From: Chlorokybus atmophyticus
Lineage: Eukaryota; Streptophyta; Chlorokybophyceae; Chlorokybales; Chlorokybaceae
Length of the DNA stretch: 64,000 nucleotides
Assembly: GCA_009103225.1 (NCBI GenBank)
Contig: RHPI01000249.1
Coordinates: forward strand, 216,379-280,378
Direction: 5' to 3'
The position numbers and the translations under genes are program-made. Positions 21,250 through 30,814 of the stretch are shown in pieces; the first letter of the stretch is position 1; every line of letters starts with the position of its first letter. The notes beneath the pieces are model-generated. The model was not told where the DNA came from. It saw only the letters and a list, made by a program, of their open reading frames with translations, and did no database searches.

Positions 21250-22707
21250 TAACGTTAGGCTAAGTAGTCGCAATGTCATCTAGCTCACGTGTAATGCTCA
21301 CAAGCTGAGCTGTAGGCTGTGGACGCTGTTCGACTAACGTTAGGCGTAGAGTTGAATCTCGCACGTGTGACCGACAATAGGAAAAGCGGTTTTCTTTGTA
21401 TTTTCTTCTTGATTCATTTGCAAAAAACAAATGACACAGACTGCAATGCATGGCGTTGTGCAGCTGAGGTGGCCGACGTTTCAAGCGTCACACTTGGGCT
21501 TGCTTATGCATTTCACAAATACATTTTACGCTACGATATGATGCAGTTACCACTCGCTATTCCGTGGACTCACCGATTCTCGAAGTAGCACCCGGAGTTG
21601 GTAACTCACTTTTGCAGTTTTGCGGGTTTAAATGGCGGGTGAACTGATGAAATTGAGAACAATGAGCATGCGTCACAATTTGCGGTTTTAGAGGAAACTG
21701 CAGTTTGAGTGTGAGAACTGCTTTTTGCCTTCCGAAAGCGCGTGCTGTAACAGCTTTGCTGTTGCACACGCGTCGTCGTGGTAGGGACGCTCTTGATGTG
21801 CTGCCCAATAAGGCAAGTTTTTGACCTTCCCATGCCCAAGCAAGCGTCACATCAAGCGACTCTTGGTGTGGGAATGTGGCGGCGTGACATGAGTGAGAGT
21901 CATGCAGGAGTGTAAGTGAGGTTTTGTGTGTACGTTGTTCAATCTTTGATCGTTTATATCTGAATGATGAAGCATGGTTTTTACATCACATGTGTTTTGT
22001 ACATACACGAGCCGCTCGTGTGTATGATAAAACTAGTAGTGCGGCTGTTTGGTCGGGCCGGCCGGCCTGCCGGCAGGCCGGCAGGCCGGCATGAGGTCCT
22101 ACATTGAGGGCCGTGATGGGGCATGAGTGGCACCCGCGACTGTCAGACAGCCACTCGCGATTGCCGGGCTGCGCAGTAAGCGCTGCCTCTGATTGGCTAG
22201 GCGGCGACTATTAGCCCAAAGCCGTTGGATGTACACACTTTCAACCATCACCGTGGCCATCACATACGGCACCCGCGACTGCCGGGCTGCGCAGTATGCG
22301 TGGCTCTCATTGGCTAGGCGGCTACTGTCAGCTATTAGCCGTTGGATCTATCATAACAGATCTCGCCCGTCCGTAGCACATCCCCACGTCGTGCATCCCC
22401 ACGTCATGCAACTGCTCAAAGTATATGCGAAGTACTATTCAAAATGAGCACAACAAGTTCCACATATAGCGGCATATAATGTCAGATGGTTTATACGGCA
22501 TGGGTATGTAACACACTTATTCAGGTAGTACATTGAATAATAACCGTTTTACCACGTTACTTACAGCGGTTCACAGTGCATAACGCAGAGGTTACGATCA
22601 GCAAAATAATGCTAACCATAAACACCTGAACAACATTAAACTCAATAGGAAATAGCGCCGTTGGACCACCGTTCGGTAGTATAAACTATACAGCAAATGG
22701 TGAATAG
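21250..22707. repeat. Non-coding stretch with GC palindrome and tandem duplication
   Basis: A near-palindromic run of GGCC/GCCGGC units lies at about 22055-22091. A sequence containing GCCGGGCTGCGCAGTA and GATTGGCTAGGCGGC, ending in GCCGTTGGAT, occurs twice in direct order at about 22140-22230 and 22268-22350, with small indels. Nothing coding is seen. The segment ends at the left terminus of the Gypsy element. Confidence 0.6.
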
Positions 22708-23370
22708 TGTCATGCCATCTACCCTCGCATGCCAGTCCTTCTCGAGCATGCCTACACCCAGCCCCACGCCCGGGCTACCAGCATGAAGACCGCGCGAGCC
22801 CCAGCCTACTGCTAGCTACTGTACCGCTCATGTAGCATGTAGCTAGGGCTACTTTATAGACCTGTCTGTAGGGACCGCGCGTAGCTGATCAGTTGTAAGT
22901 CTGTTGATAACACATGTGCTATATCGAGTCTTAGGAGATTTCCGAAATAGCATGAGGCCTCGATGTGACCGTTGGCCTAGTGCCCGCGTGGCACTGCACA
23001 GTCATGATTTGACATGTATAAGTAGGAAGTCACGTCACCAGACTGGCTGGTGACACTGTAAGTGAGTACTGTGAGTACTAGGATTACTAAGAAGTAAAGA
23101 CTCTGTTTCTAAAGAGCTTGTGAAGCGACTTGAACTGGAAGCACGCTGCCCCGGTTGCCAAGAATTCCCTTAATGCGTGAGACACGGTGCATGCTCTTGT
23201 GCGCTGTGCCTGTCATTGCTGTGAGCTTGACGGTGGTGTGTTGTTTCAGTAGTCAGGGTGTTGTATCCACGTGTTGCACACTCATTCACCTCATTTAACA
23301 GTGTATCATTCTATCCACTCATGCAAAGAACTGTGTCCACAGCACTACCTATCGTAGTGGCTTGTTGACT
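22708..23370 (+). repeat. Left LTR segment (segment B) of the Gypsy element
   Basis: It begins TGTCATGCC and matches 32946-34030, except that the right copy contains a 417-bp insertion. It ends with GTGGCTTGTTGACT, a 14-bp motif that also occurs at 32704 and 34017. It lacks segment A, which follows B at the right end. Confidence 0.85.
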
Positions 23371-23571
23371 TACAGTGTCACCCTCTTTGCACAAGTGAGT
23401 GTGTTGCAATCTGCATCAGATAGTGCAGTCTGCACCCAGGGATAGATTGCTGGGCATTCGTTATCATTGTCATCACATAGTGCGCACAAGCACTAGTGTG
23501 TTGGGTGGTAATCGCATCACGATAGACGGTAGAGCACAAGCACTCTACCCTTTCACCTCTGGACCAGCTGT

Positions 23572-25731
23572 ATGAGCAGGCCCACCCCGATCTCCCCAAT
23601 AGACGAGAGTGACCTCAGCAGTTGGAGCCCAACCACCAACCTCACCTACGAGCGGACCAGTGACGGGAGCATCGACCGCAGCAGCAGAGGCTCGCGCTCC
23701 ATCTCCAGCTTCACCCCGCTCCACTCTACTCCTCGTCATCAAGCTTCTCCACTATCATCGGACAGCGACGACAACGAGATGGAGTCTTCCAGTTCAACCA
23801 CATCCCTGCGCTTCTCCGGACGTGCCGGCACCACCTCGCTGGATGAGTTCATCATCAAGTTCCACTCCAAGATGCGGCAGCAAGCTCTGAAGAACAAAGA
23901 CTGGTCAGATGAGATCTCTTTCCACATTGCTGCTTGGTATCTTGATCATGAAGCACACGATGTCTGGAAGTCCGTTGCTAAACTGCATCGAGTAGACGGC
24001 TATGGCGAGCTTGCCAGCACCATAGCATCTGCATCTCTGCACCGTCCAGCAGGTGTCGTTCCACCTGCCACTTCAGTTGCAGTAACAGGCTTGTCCATAG
24101 CTGCAGCTCTCAAGCAGGCAGAGGAGGAGGAACCAGAGTTGGTACTTGTCAACTTGACCCCTGCAGAAGTTGAGTCCAAGGAGGCCACACGTCGAGTCCG
24201 CATCCTTGACCGTTCTGCCATCATCATTGAGGAACAAAGAGCTGTACAGCAAGCGGCAGCCGCAGAGTGGGGTACTCCTCTACCTCCAGCAACACCTGGC
24301 TCTCGTGTAGGAGGCAGCGCTTTCACCCTCGGGTCAGTAGCACTGCGCGCACCAGCCATCACCGTAAGTGCCGCCATCTCTGATTCTCCACTCAAGGACC
24401 TGTACGCTGCCCTGCGCCGCACCTTCCCTCCTCAGACCACCAGCAAGGTTGAGGAGCTGAGACGCTTCCGACGCAAGCTCAATGAGGATCCCCTCCGCTT
24501 GTACTCCAGACTGGAAGATCTGCTGAAGGACACTGACTACAAGATTGTCAGTGAGGAGGCTGCTGCAGTGTTATACGTCAATGAGTTGGATGCTGCTCTG
24601 AGCGAGTCGACACGCCTGACTCTGAACTACAGCAGGCCCCTTGGCTACACCCTCAAAGAAGCCTTCGAGACTGCACAAGCCATCCACAAGCGCTTGGTGT
24701 ATGAGAAGGCAGTGCTGGACACCAACCGCAGCGCCGCACGGCCTGCAGTCAGCACGACAACTGAGCCTCCTCGCCGCGACCGTGGCCGGGACGCTCCACC
24801 AGCACGCGACAAAGGGAAACGGTCAGCTCATGCTGCACTTGCTGCCCCTGTGCTGTGTCATCGCTGTGGACGGCATGGGCACTACCAAAAGGAGTGCACC
24901 GAAGAATACTCAACTTTGGTTTGCGACCACTGTCACAAGACTGGTCATTTGAAGTCAGTCTGCTGGCTCAAGTTCCCAGAGTTGAGGCCCGCCCATAGCT
25001 ACAACCACAACTACTCCGGTGGCTACAACAGCAACAGCACTGGAGGCCACACTGGCAACAACTTCAGTGGCTACAACAGCAACAACACTGGAGGCCACAC
25101 TGGCAACCACTTTAGTGGCTACAATAGCAACAACACTGGAGCCCACAACAGCAACAACGCTGGTGGCAGTAACAACAACAACAACGCCAGTGTTCGCAAG
25201 GAAGAGCAAGGCTACAGGGGGAAGAACAGACCTCCTCAGCGTAAGGGACCAGAGACACGTCCGCGCGCTGCTGCTGTTGCCGCCAAGGCTTCAGCCAACC
25301 CACCAGCTGATGACCATATGGCAGCCCTCATGGCGCGTATGGCACGCTTGGAGGAAGACAAGGAGCAGGACTACCGCGCCTGCTACGCTGCCCGATGGGC
25401 GCTGATGGCTGCAAAATGCGAGAGAGACAGGAACACTCCGTCCCGTGCAACCATTACGACGAGCACGAGGGGAAGCTGCAACAACATCAGCAGGCACCTC
25501 CTCCGAAGCCACCAGTGGTGCTGCCTCCGCAGCAACAGCCACACCGGCTACAACGTCGACTCCACCAACGTCAGCAGCACCCACTCCAGTTGCACCACAA
25601 CCTGGTACACCGATGGACACCGGGACGCCGACACTGGTGAGCACAATGGCAACAGCCGCCATCTCTACCGAATCTGCACCAGTGGGCGGTGCACTTCCCA
25701 CTGCAGCAGTGCCTCTGTCCGTAGGCGTTGA
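23572..25731 (+). CDS. Gag polyprotein of the Gypsy element (capsid-like region and two zinc knuckles)
   Basis: Packages the element's RNA into particles. The first ATG after the LTR is at 23572. A helical capsid-like region spans roughly residues 280-390 (FPPQTTSKVEELRRFRRKLN onward). Two CCHC knuckles follow: CHRCGRHGHYQKEC and CDHCHKTGHLKSVC. After them is a Gly/Asn/Ser repeat region with units of the type YNSNNTGGHTGN. Beyond about 25430 the plausible protein (Pro/Thr/Ala-rich) continues in the next frame until about 25930, where a run of eight G restores the first frame. The last residues of the frame-1 reading are therefore probably not native. Confidence 0.8.
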   Translation: MSRPTPISPIDESDLSSWSPTTNLTYERTSDGSIDRSSRGSRSISSFTPLHSTPRHQASPLSSDSDDNEMESSSSTTSLRFSGRAGTTSLDEFIIKFHSKMRQQALKNKDWSDEISFHIAAWYLDHEAHDVWKSVAKLHRVDGYGELASTIASASLHRPAGVVPPATSVAVTGLSIAAALKQAEEEEPELVLVNLTPAEVESKEATRRVRILDRSAIIIEEQRAVQQAAAAEWGTPLPPATPGSRVGGSAFTLGSVALRAPAITVSAAISDSPLKDLYAALRRTFPPQTTSKVEELRRFRRKLNEDPLRLYSRLEDLLKDTDYKIVSEEAAAVLYVNELDAALSESTRLTLNYSRPLGYTLKEAFETAQAIHKRLVYEKAVLDTNRSAARPAVSTTTEPPRRDRGRDAPPARDKGKRSAHAALAAPVLCHRCGRHGHYQKECTEEYSTLVCDHCHKTGHLKSVCWLKFPELRPAHSYNHNYSGGYNSNSTGGHTGNNFSGYNSNNTGGHTGNHFSGYNSNNTGAHNSNNAGGSNNNNNASVRKEEQGYRGKNRPPQRKGPETRPRAAAVAAKASANPPADDHMAALMARMARLEEDKEQDYRACYAARWALMAAKCERDRNTPSRATITTSTRGSCNNISRHLLRSHQWCCLRSNSHTGYNVDSTNVSSTHSSCTTTWYTDGHRDADTGEHNGNSRHLYRICTSGRCTSHCSSASVRRR

Positions 25732-25878
25732 GACAACTCTCGCACCACCGACCGGTACTGTTGCAACTGCCACAATTGCCATCGTCGAGCCCGCTGTCTC
25801 TGCAGCAACGCGCGCAGCCACTCTGCCCGCTCTCGACATCACTCAGGCTGTCCCAACTGGTCAGCAAGCTGAGCGAGC

Positions 25879-27243
25879 ATGGGAAACCATCCTGCGCGGA
25901 GCAGACCCCACTACCATCGCCTTCTGTCGGGGGGGGAGCGCACCACGCGTGTCGCCCGCGATGATCGCGTCTTCCCGCTACCAGAGGTTCACACCCTTCC
26001 ATCACTCACTCAACACCAATTGAAAGATGAGATCCTTGCTGGCACTGCACCTCCGATGCGTGACAGGGTGTTTTTGATCAGCTACAGCCCACCGGTAGTG
26101 TTGGAGTTGGCCCTGCAGCTGTTCTGGGCGCAGCACAACAACATGCAGACCGCCCCGCACCAGTCTGCACGCATGCCAACCACCACCTTTGAACCCAGCC
26201 CGCTGAACACGTATCGGGACCGCCGAGACACCGTCCAGCAGCGCATCGCCGACGCAGCCGACCTGCCTTTGGGCACTGATGAAGCACTCGGACCTCCTAC
26301 AACCGCTCGCCTTCATCAGCGCTACCACGCATTGGAACAAGCATATCATTGGCGACAGGATCCAGCTGCCGCCATTGCTACACGTGAACAAGCTCTTGAA
26401 GCTACGCGTGCACCAGTACCGCAGTCACCAGCTGCTGGTCCATCCTCCAGCACCACTCCGCTCTTCGTTGAGACCAACTCTGACCAAGCGAGGGCGTTGG
26501 CTCAACAAACCAGGGGGGTGATCGCCCCGTTGCTGCCTGCGCTAATGGAGGATCTACCTGAGGACCAAAGGGAGCCAAGGAGGGGCTACCTTACACCACA
26601 AGGGTGTACACAAAGAGATGGAGCAGGACTGGTTGGAGAGCAACAACTACGCACTGCTCTGTTGCGACAAGCAACCATGCTGCATCGGCAAGAAGGCATT
26701 GGACTTCGGCAGATGCTTGGGATGCGAGACAATGGCAACGCGGCACGCGCACGGTTAGTGACGTGGCTGGTCACCAACCATCCCGCAGTCCCGTTGTTCG
26801 CTTTCGGCGCCAGAATAGCGTGGGTGGACGCATTCCTTCGCTCCATACGGCAAGCCTATGATGAAGTGGCGTCTGCCGCCACTGACACTCTGGAGGGAGC
26901 TCTGGAGGCTATACTGAGTTTGCCAGGAGTGGAGGCAGGACGTCAGCGCAGGCGCATCGCCGCTGCTTACGAGCAGCATGTCCAACAGCCAGAGACCCGC
27001 CTCACTGTACGCGCACGAGCAATAACAGTGCTGGAAGTGGGAGTGGTCAACGGCAGATGGGATGCTTACATGGCAGGGATCCTCAGGGTGCCCACCATCA
27101 CCCACGACATGAGAGCGCGGCTCCTACGCGCAGTGTACCTGCAGCCCATGCCTCAGAACCATCGCTATATAGACGTGAATAACAATGCGACGGCTACATG
27201 GGAAGGTACACTAGTCAGAGAGGCATCCCGTGCTGTGCGATGA
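25879..27243 (+). CDS. Unidentified helical module of the Gypsy polyprotein
   Basis: This is a roughly 450-residue stretch in the same frame as Gag, between the zinc knuckles and the protease. I do not recognise it. It is rich in Ala, Arg and Gln and looks alpha-helical, with segments such as LRTALLRQATMLHRQEGIGL and LEGALEAILSLPGVEAG. It ends at a TGA (27241-27243), after which the same frame continues open into the protease. The TGA may be a point mutation of a sense codon. The run of G at about 25929-25936 marks the frame change at its start. It could be a second capsid-like or element-specific domain. Confidence 0.55.
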   Translation: MGNHPARSRPHYHRLLSGGERTTRVARDDRVFPLPEVHTLPSLTQHQLKDEILAGTAPPMRDRVFLISYSPPVVLELALQLFWAQHNNMQTAPHQSARMPTTTFEPSPLNTYRDRRDTVQQRIADAADLPLGTDEALGPPTTARLHQRYHALEQAYHWRQDPAAAIATREQALEATRAPVPQSPAAGPSSSTTPLFVETNSDQARALAQQTRGVIAPLLPALMEDLPEDQREPRRGYLTPQGCTQRDGAGLVGEQQLRTALLRQATMLHRQEGIGLRQMLGMRDNGNAARARLVTWLVTNHPAVPLFAFGARIAWVDAFLRSIRQAYDEVASAATDTLEGALEAILSLPGVEAGRQRRRIAAAYEQHVQQPETRLTVRARAITVLEVGVVNGRWDAYMAGILRVPTITHDMRARLLRAVYLQPMPQNHRYIDVNNNATATWEGTLVREASRAVR

Positions 27244-27336
27244 ACCTATGCAGAGGAGCAGGCTGCACGAGAGGCAGTCCCGCAAACACCAGGTCCTCCA
27301 GGGTTCCCGCCACAGCCACTGGCCACTCCTCCTGGC

Positions 27337-28270
27337 ATGACAACAGTTGCACAGAGGGTCAACCCTCCTGCACCTCCACTTGGACAGGTTGCAGCAGCAC
27401 CTCCAGTGCCTAGGCCACCACGCGTGTCCCAGCAACCGCGACAAGGACGGTTTGGACAAAGCCGAGGACAAGGAGGTCCACAAGATCCATCAGGCAGAGG
27501 AGCCCTGGCTGCCCTACGGTCAGGCCCCGCAGATGAGAGTGAAGCAACAGTCTCTCCACGCAAGAGGTTCCGTCGCTTCAAGAGGCTGCGCATCAACGCT
27601 AATGCAGCCATGATCGCCAACCAAGGCAAGCACGTGACCATCAATGGTCGGGCACCCAAATGCGTGATGCTGGACACTGGAGCACAGCCTGTCATCATTT
27701 GGCGCTACCTCGCACGAGATCTCGGCATCACCAGCGCTGAGCTGCTTCCCTGTCCCTACCAGCTGGACACCGCAACCGGCAACCGCGACAAGGTGCTCGG
27801 CCTTACCAAGCAGGCTGTGAGCATCCGCCTCACCGGACTAAACCCTTCCCACAGCACGGAGATTGTACAAAGGTGTGTGGTCACCGATGCCGGGTCCTTT
27901 GACCTACTGCTGGGACAGGGCTGCAACTTCCCTGTCGGCATGGGGATGGACTGCTGGACTGAGCAGGCATGGTTTCGACCGCATTGGGATGAGGATGATG
28001 GAGAGGAGCAGGGATTCCTACCTCTCGAACTGGTGGCCAAGGCCCGCTCGCAACGAAAGTCGGCCGCAGCAGCCACCTACAGTCCTACAAAAAGCTCACG
28101 TGTGCCTCGTGCCCGAACGCAGCCGAGGACAACTGCAACGAGCTCGAGCCCGAGCCTAAACGCTGAAGAGGACTCTCCTACACCGTACGATGAGTCTCAG
28201 GAGACTGTCACCAAAGCATTGGCCTTTCAGGAGCCATCTGAGCGTCGCTGGAGCGCACAAGTAGCAGCAC
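27337..28270 (+). CDS. Retropepsin-like aspartic protease of the Gypsy element
   Basis: Cleaves the polyprotein. A basic Pro/Gln-rich linker leads to the active-site motif VMLDTGAQPVIIWRYLARDL (D-T-G), with the flap and second half following. DLLLGQGCNFPVGMGMDCW matches the usual retropepsin tail, where the ILG motif is here LLG. The catalytic Asp-Thr-Gly is intact. The same open frame continues without a break into the methyltransferase domain, so the two are parts of one polyprotein. Confidence 0.85.
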
Positions 28271-29405
28271 ACATGCTACTGACCAGGCCTCAGCTCACTG
28301 CACACTTCCCTGTCTACAAAGACCAGGCTACAGTGCAGGAGCAGTACCACATAGCTACTGGAGTTGTGGAGTTCCACATGTTCCGCCGACAACAAGGCAT
28401 CACCGTGCTGGAGCTGTTTGGAGGCATAGGCAGTGGGCTTGCGGCTGTCCTCAACACAGGAACAACAGTCACTAAATACCTCTATTGTGACCCTGACCCT
28501 CATGCACAGGAGGCTCTGAGCCATCATTTACGACAGCTGCACCAGCGCTACCCGCAGCAGCTACCGCTGTCGGCACTGCAAGGGAGCCAGAAGGCTCTGC
28601 CGCAGGACATCAGCTGGATTACCAAGGATCACCTGCAGGCAGTCGGCAACATTGACCTGCTGGTAGCAGGATGGGAGTGTCAAGGGCACTCCAGGGCAGG
28701 CAGAGGCTACGGGCTCTCTGATCCTCGCTCACAGCTGTTCTGGGAGCTAATGAGAGTCATCAAACTCCTGCAGACCAGTCAGATCGCTAGGCCCTTGGGC
28801 TACATCATCGAGAATGTGCACTCCGAGGATGACAAGCGGCATCACGTCGCCAAGGCATATCGACAAGTATGCTCCTTGCTGGGGCATCCTCTCAAAATCG
28901 ACGCCGCGCGTCATGGATCTCGCGCACCGCGTCCGCGCCAAGTGGACCAACCTGGCCATTGTGGAGGACCTGTTTCTGGCCGAATACCTATACACAAATC
29001 GGCCACGAAATCTCGTCGTCGATGACATCCTGGACCCTGGACGCACAGCGCAACCGGTCACACGCCTTGACCGCCACCACGTCTACCAGTGCAACCAGCC
29101 TGGTCAGCCGCGCCGCGCACTACCCACACTTGTATCCTATCCAGGCTCCTACGCGTTCCGCAATGGAGGCGACGGCATGGTGTTAGACTCCAACACTGGA
29201 CAGCTGGAAGAACCCAATGCCCGTGAGCGCGAGCGTGCTATGGGATTCTTTCCAGGCAGCATCACAGGCTCCACGCTGACAACCAGTCAACAATGTCAGT
29301 TGTTAGGGCGCGCCATGGATAAAAACAGCATGGTGTGGTACTTGAAAATGTGCTTTGCTCTCCAGGACCGCCATGTGTCCTTCCAGGAGCTCGAACACCC
29401 GGCTG
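28271..29405 (+). CDS. C5-cytosine DNA methyltransferase domain within the Gypsy polyprotein
   Basis: Predicted to methylate cytosine in DNA using S-adenosylmethionine. Visible motifs: I, VLELFGGIGSGL (AdoMet binding); IV, GWECQGHS (catalytic Cys in CQ, though the preceding Pro of the usual PC is Glu); VI, YIIENV (ENV); VIII, split by a frameshift near 28910-28930, reading GSRA in one frame and HRVRAKWTNL in the next; IX/X, NARERERAMGFF and LLGRAMDKNSM. One indel breaks the frame, and a second near the G run at 29404 leads into the RT frame. Apart from those, all core motifs are present. The spacing between motifs VIII and X leaves room for a target-recognition region. Confidence 0.88.
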
Positions 29406-30445
29406 GGGGGTGGATTGCTCGCTTTTCAGAGACCAAAGCAGCACACACCGCCCTCGAGACTGCCCGTGAAGGAGCAGGCAGCAGTCACTGTGGAAGACAT
29501 TCCAGTGGTCGCCAACGCTACCTCGTGGTCCCACGCAATTGGACCGCTGGCCACAGGCCAGACTCGAGAGCAACTCGAGGCTCTCCTCAACAAGTGGAGG
29601 AGCCAATTCAGCTTCAGTGTGAAGGAGCTGGGCATTTGCTCAGCATACCAGATGGACATTGAACTAGTGGACACCGAACCGGTGTTCAGAAGACAGTACC
29701 GCCTCTCCAATTTAGAAGAAGATTTGGTGGAACAGAGGTGCAAGGCGCTGCTAGATGCAGGCCTGATCGAGGAGTCCACATCGGACTTTGCGGCCGCGAC
29801 CGTCATGCCCCTGCAGAAAGATTCAGCAGGCAACTGGACAGACCGGCGCATGTGTGGCGACTATCGCCCCCTCAACAACAAGACCAAGCAGGACAGGTAT
29901 CCAATGCCTACCGCAGAAGGCATCTTTGACGATGTAGGAGACTGCACGGTCTTTAGTATGCTGGATATGCGCCAAGGGTACAACCAGATCGCCATCAAAG
30001 AGGAGGACAAGCACAAGACTTCCTTCTGGGGAAACCGGCAGCTGTACCAGGGGAAGGTCATGCCCTTCGGACTGAAGAGCGCTCCGGCCAAGTTCCAGCG
30101 CGTCATGGACAAAGCCCTCAAGGGGTTGGACTTCGCACGCTGCTACATCGACGACATCCTCATCTTCAGTCACAGCAATGAGGAGCATCTCCAGCACATC
30201 GAAGAGGTGCTACAGAGGCTGAAGGAAGTCGGGATGACGGTGCACCCTGACAAGTGCACCTTCTTCACCCACAAGGTACCCTACCTAGGACACATGATTG
30301 TGCCCCATGGTGTGTACGTACAGCAGGCCAAAGTGGAGGCACTGGTGGCTATCCCTGCCCCCGCAGACCTCACGCGGCTGCGGGCCTTCCTCGGCCTTGC
30401 CAACTATTACCGCCGGTTTGTCAAGGACTTTGCCAAGACGCAAGG
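29406..30445 (+). CDS. Reverse transcriptase of the Gypsy element
   Basis: Copies element RNA to DNA. Fingers motif MCGDYRPLNNKTKQDRYPMP, then FSMLDMRQGYNQIAI (first catalytic Asp), MPFGLKSAPAKFQRVMD, and the catalytic CYIDDILIFS (YIDD rather than the commoner YVDD). LGLANYYRRFVKDFAK marks the end of the thumb/connection. A frameshift at about 30437-30445 separates it from RNase H. All three catalytic aspartates are intact. Confidence 0.93.
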
Positions 30446-30811
30446 CCTCTCAACGAACTACTGAAGAAGGACACCGAGTTCTTGTGGAAGGAGGCACAAC
30501 AGGAGGCCTTTCAGGAGCTGAAGCTCCGCGTCACCACAGCTCCCATTCTGCAACGCCCTGACTACACCAGGTCGTTCATCCTGCACACAGACTGGAGCAA
30601 GCTCGGCATGGGGGCCGTGCTCGTACAGCACGACAACAACAAGAAGGAGCGCGTAGTGTCGTACGCCAGCCGCAGCAACAACAGTGCTGAGGCCAACTAC
30701 AGCAGCTACGAAGGGGAGTGTCTCGCCGCAGTGTGGGCCATCTCCTTCTTCCGACCCTTCCTGTTTGGACGGCAGTTCCAACTGGTCACTGACCATCAAC
30801 CCCTGAAGTGA
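30446..30811 (+). CDS. RNase H domain of the Gypsy element, interrupted by TGA
   Basis: Degrades RNA in RNA-DNA hybrids during reverse transcription. Motifs: ILHTDWSKLGMGAVL (catalytic Asp), YEGECLAAVWAI (catalytic Glu) and LVTDHQPLK. The TGA at 30809-30811 falls where related elements have Trp (PLKWLMN), and the same frame continues directly downstream. It is most simply a TGG-to-TGA point mutation. Confidence 0.9.
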   Translation, partial: PLNELLKKDTEFLWKEAQQEAFQELKLRVTTAPILQRPDYTRSFILHTDWSKLGMGAVLVQHDNNKKERVVSYASRSNNSAEANYSSYEGECLAAVWAISFFRPFLFGRQFQLVTDHQPLK

Positions 30812-30814
30812 TTA

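Noticed and set aside
23739-24422. Minus-strand frames opposite Gag, and similar long antisense frames throughout the Gypsy element
   Set aside because: The plus strand has clear Gag, protease, RT and integrase motifs. The antisense frames arise from GC-rich codon use.
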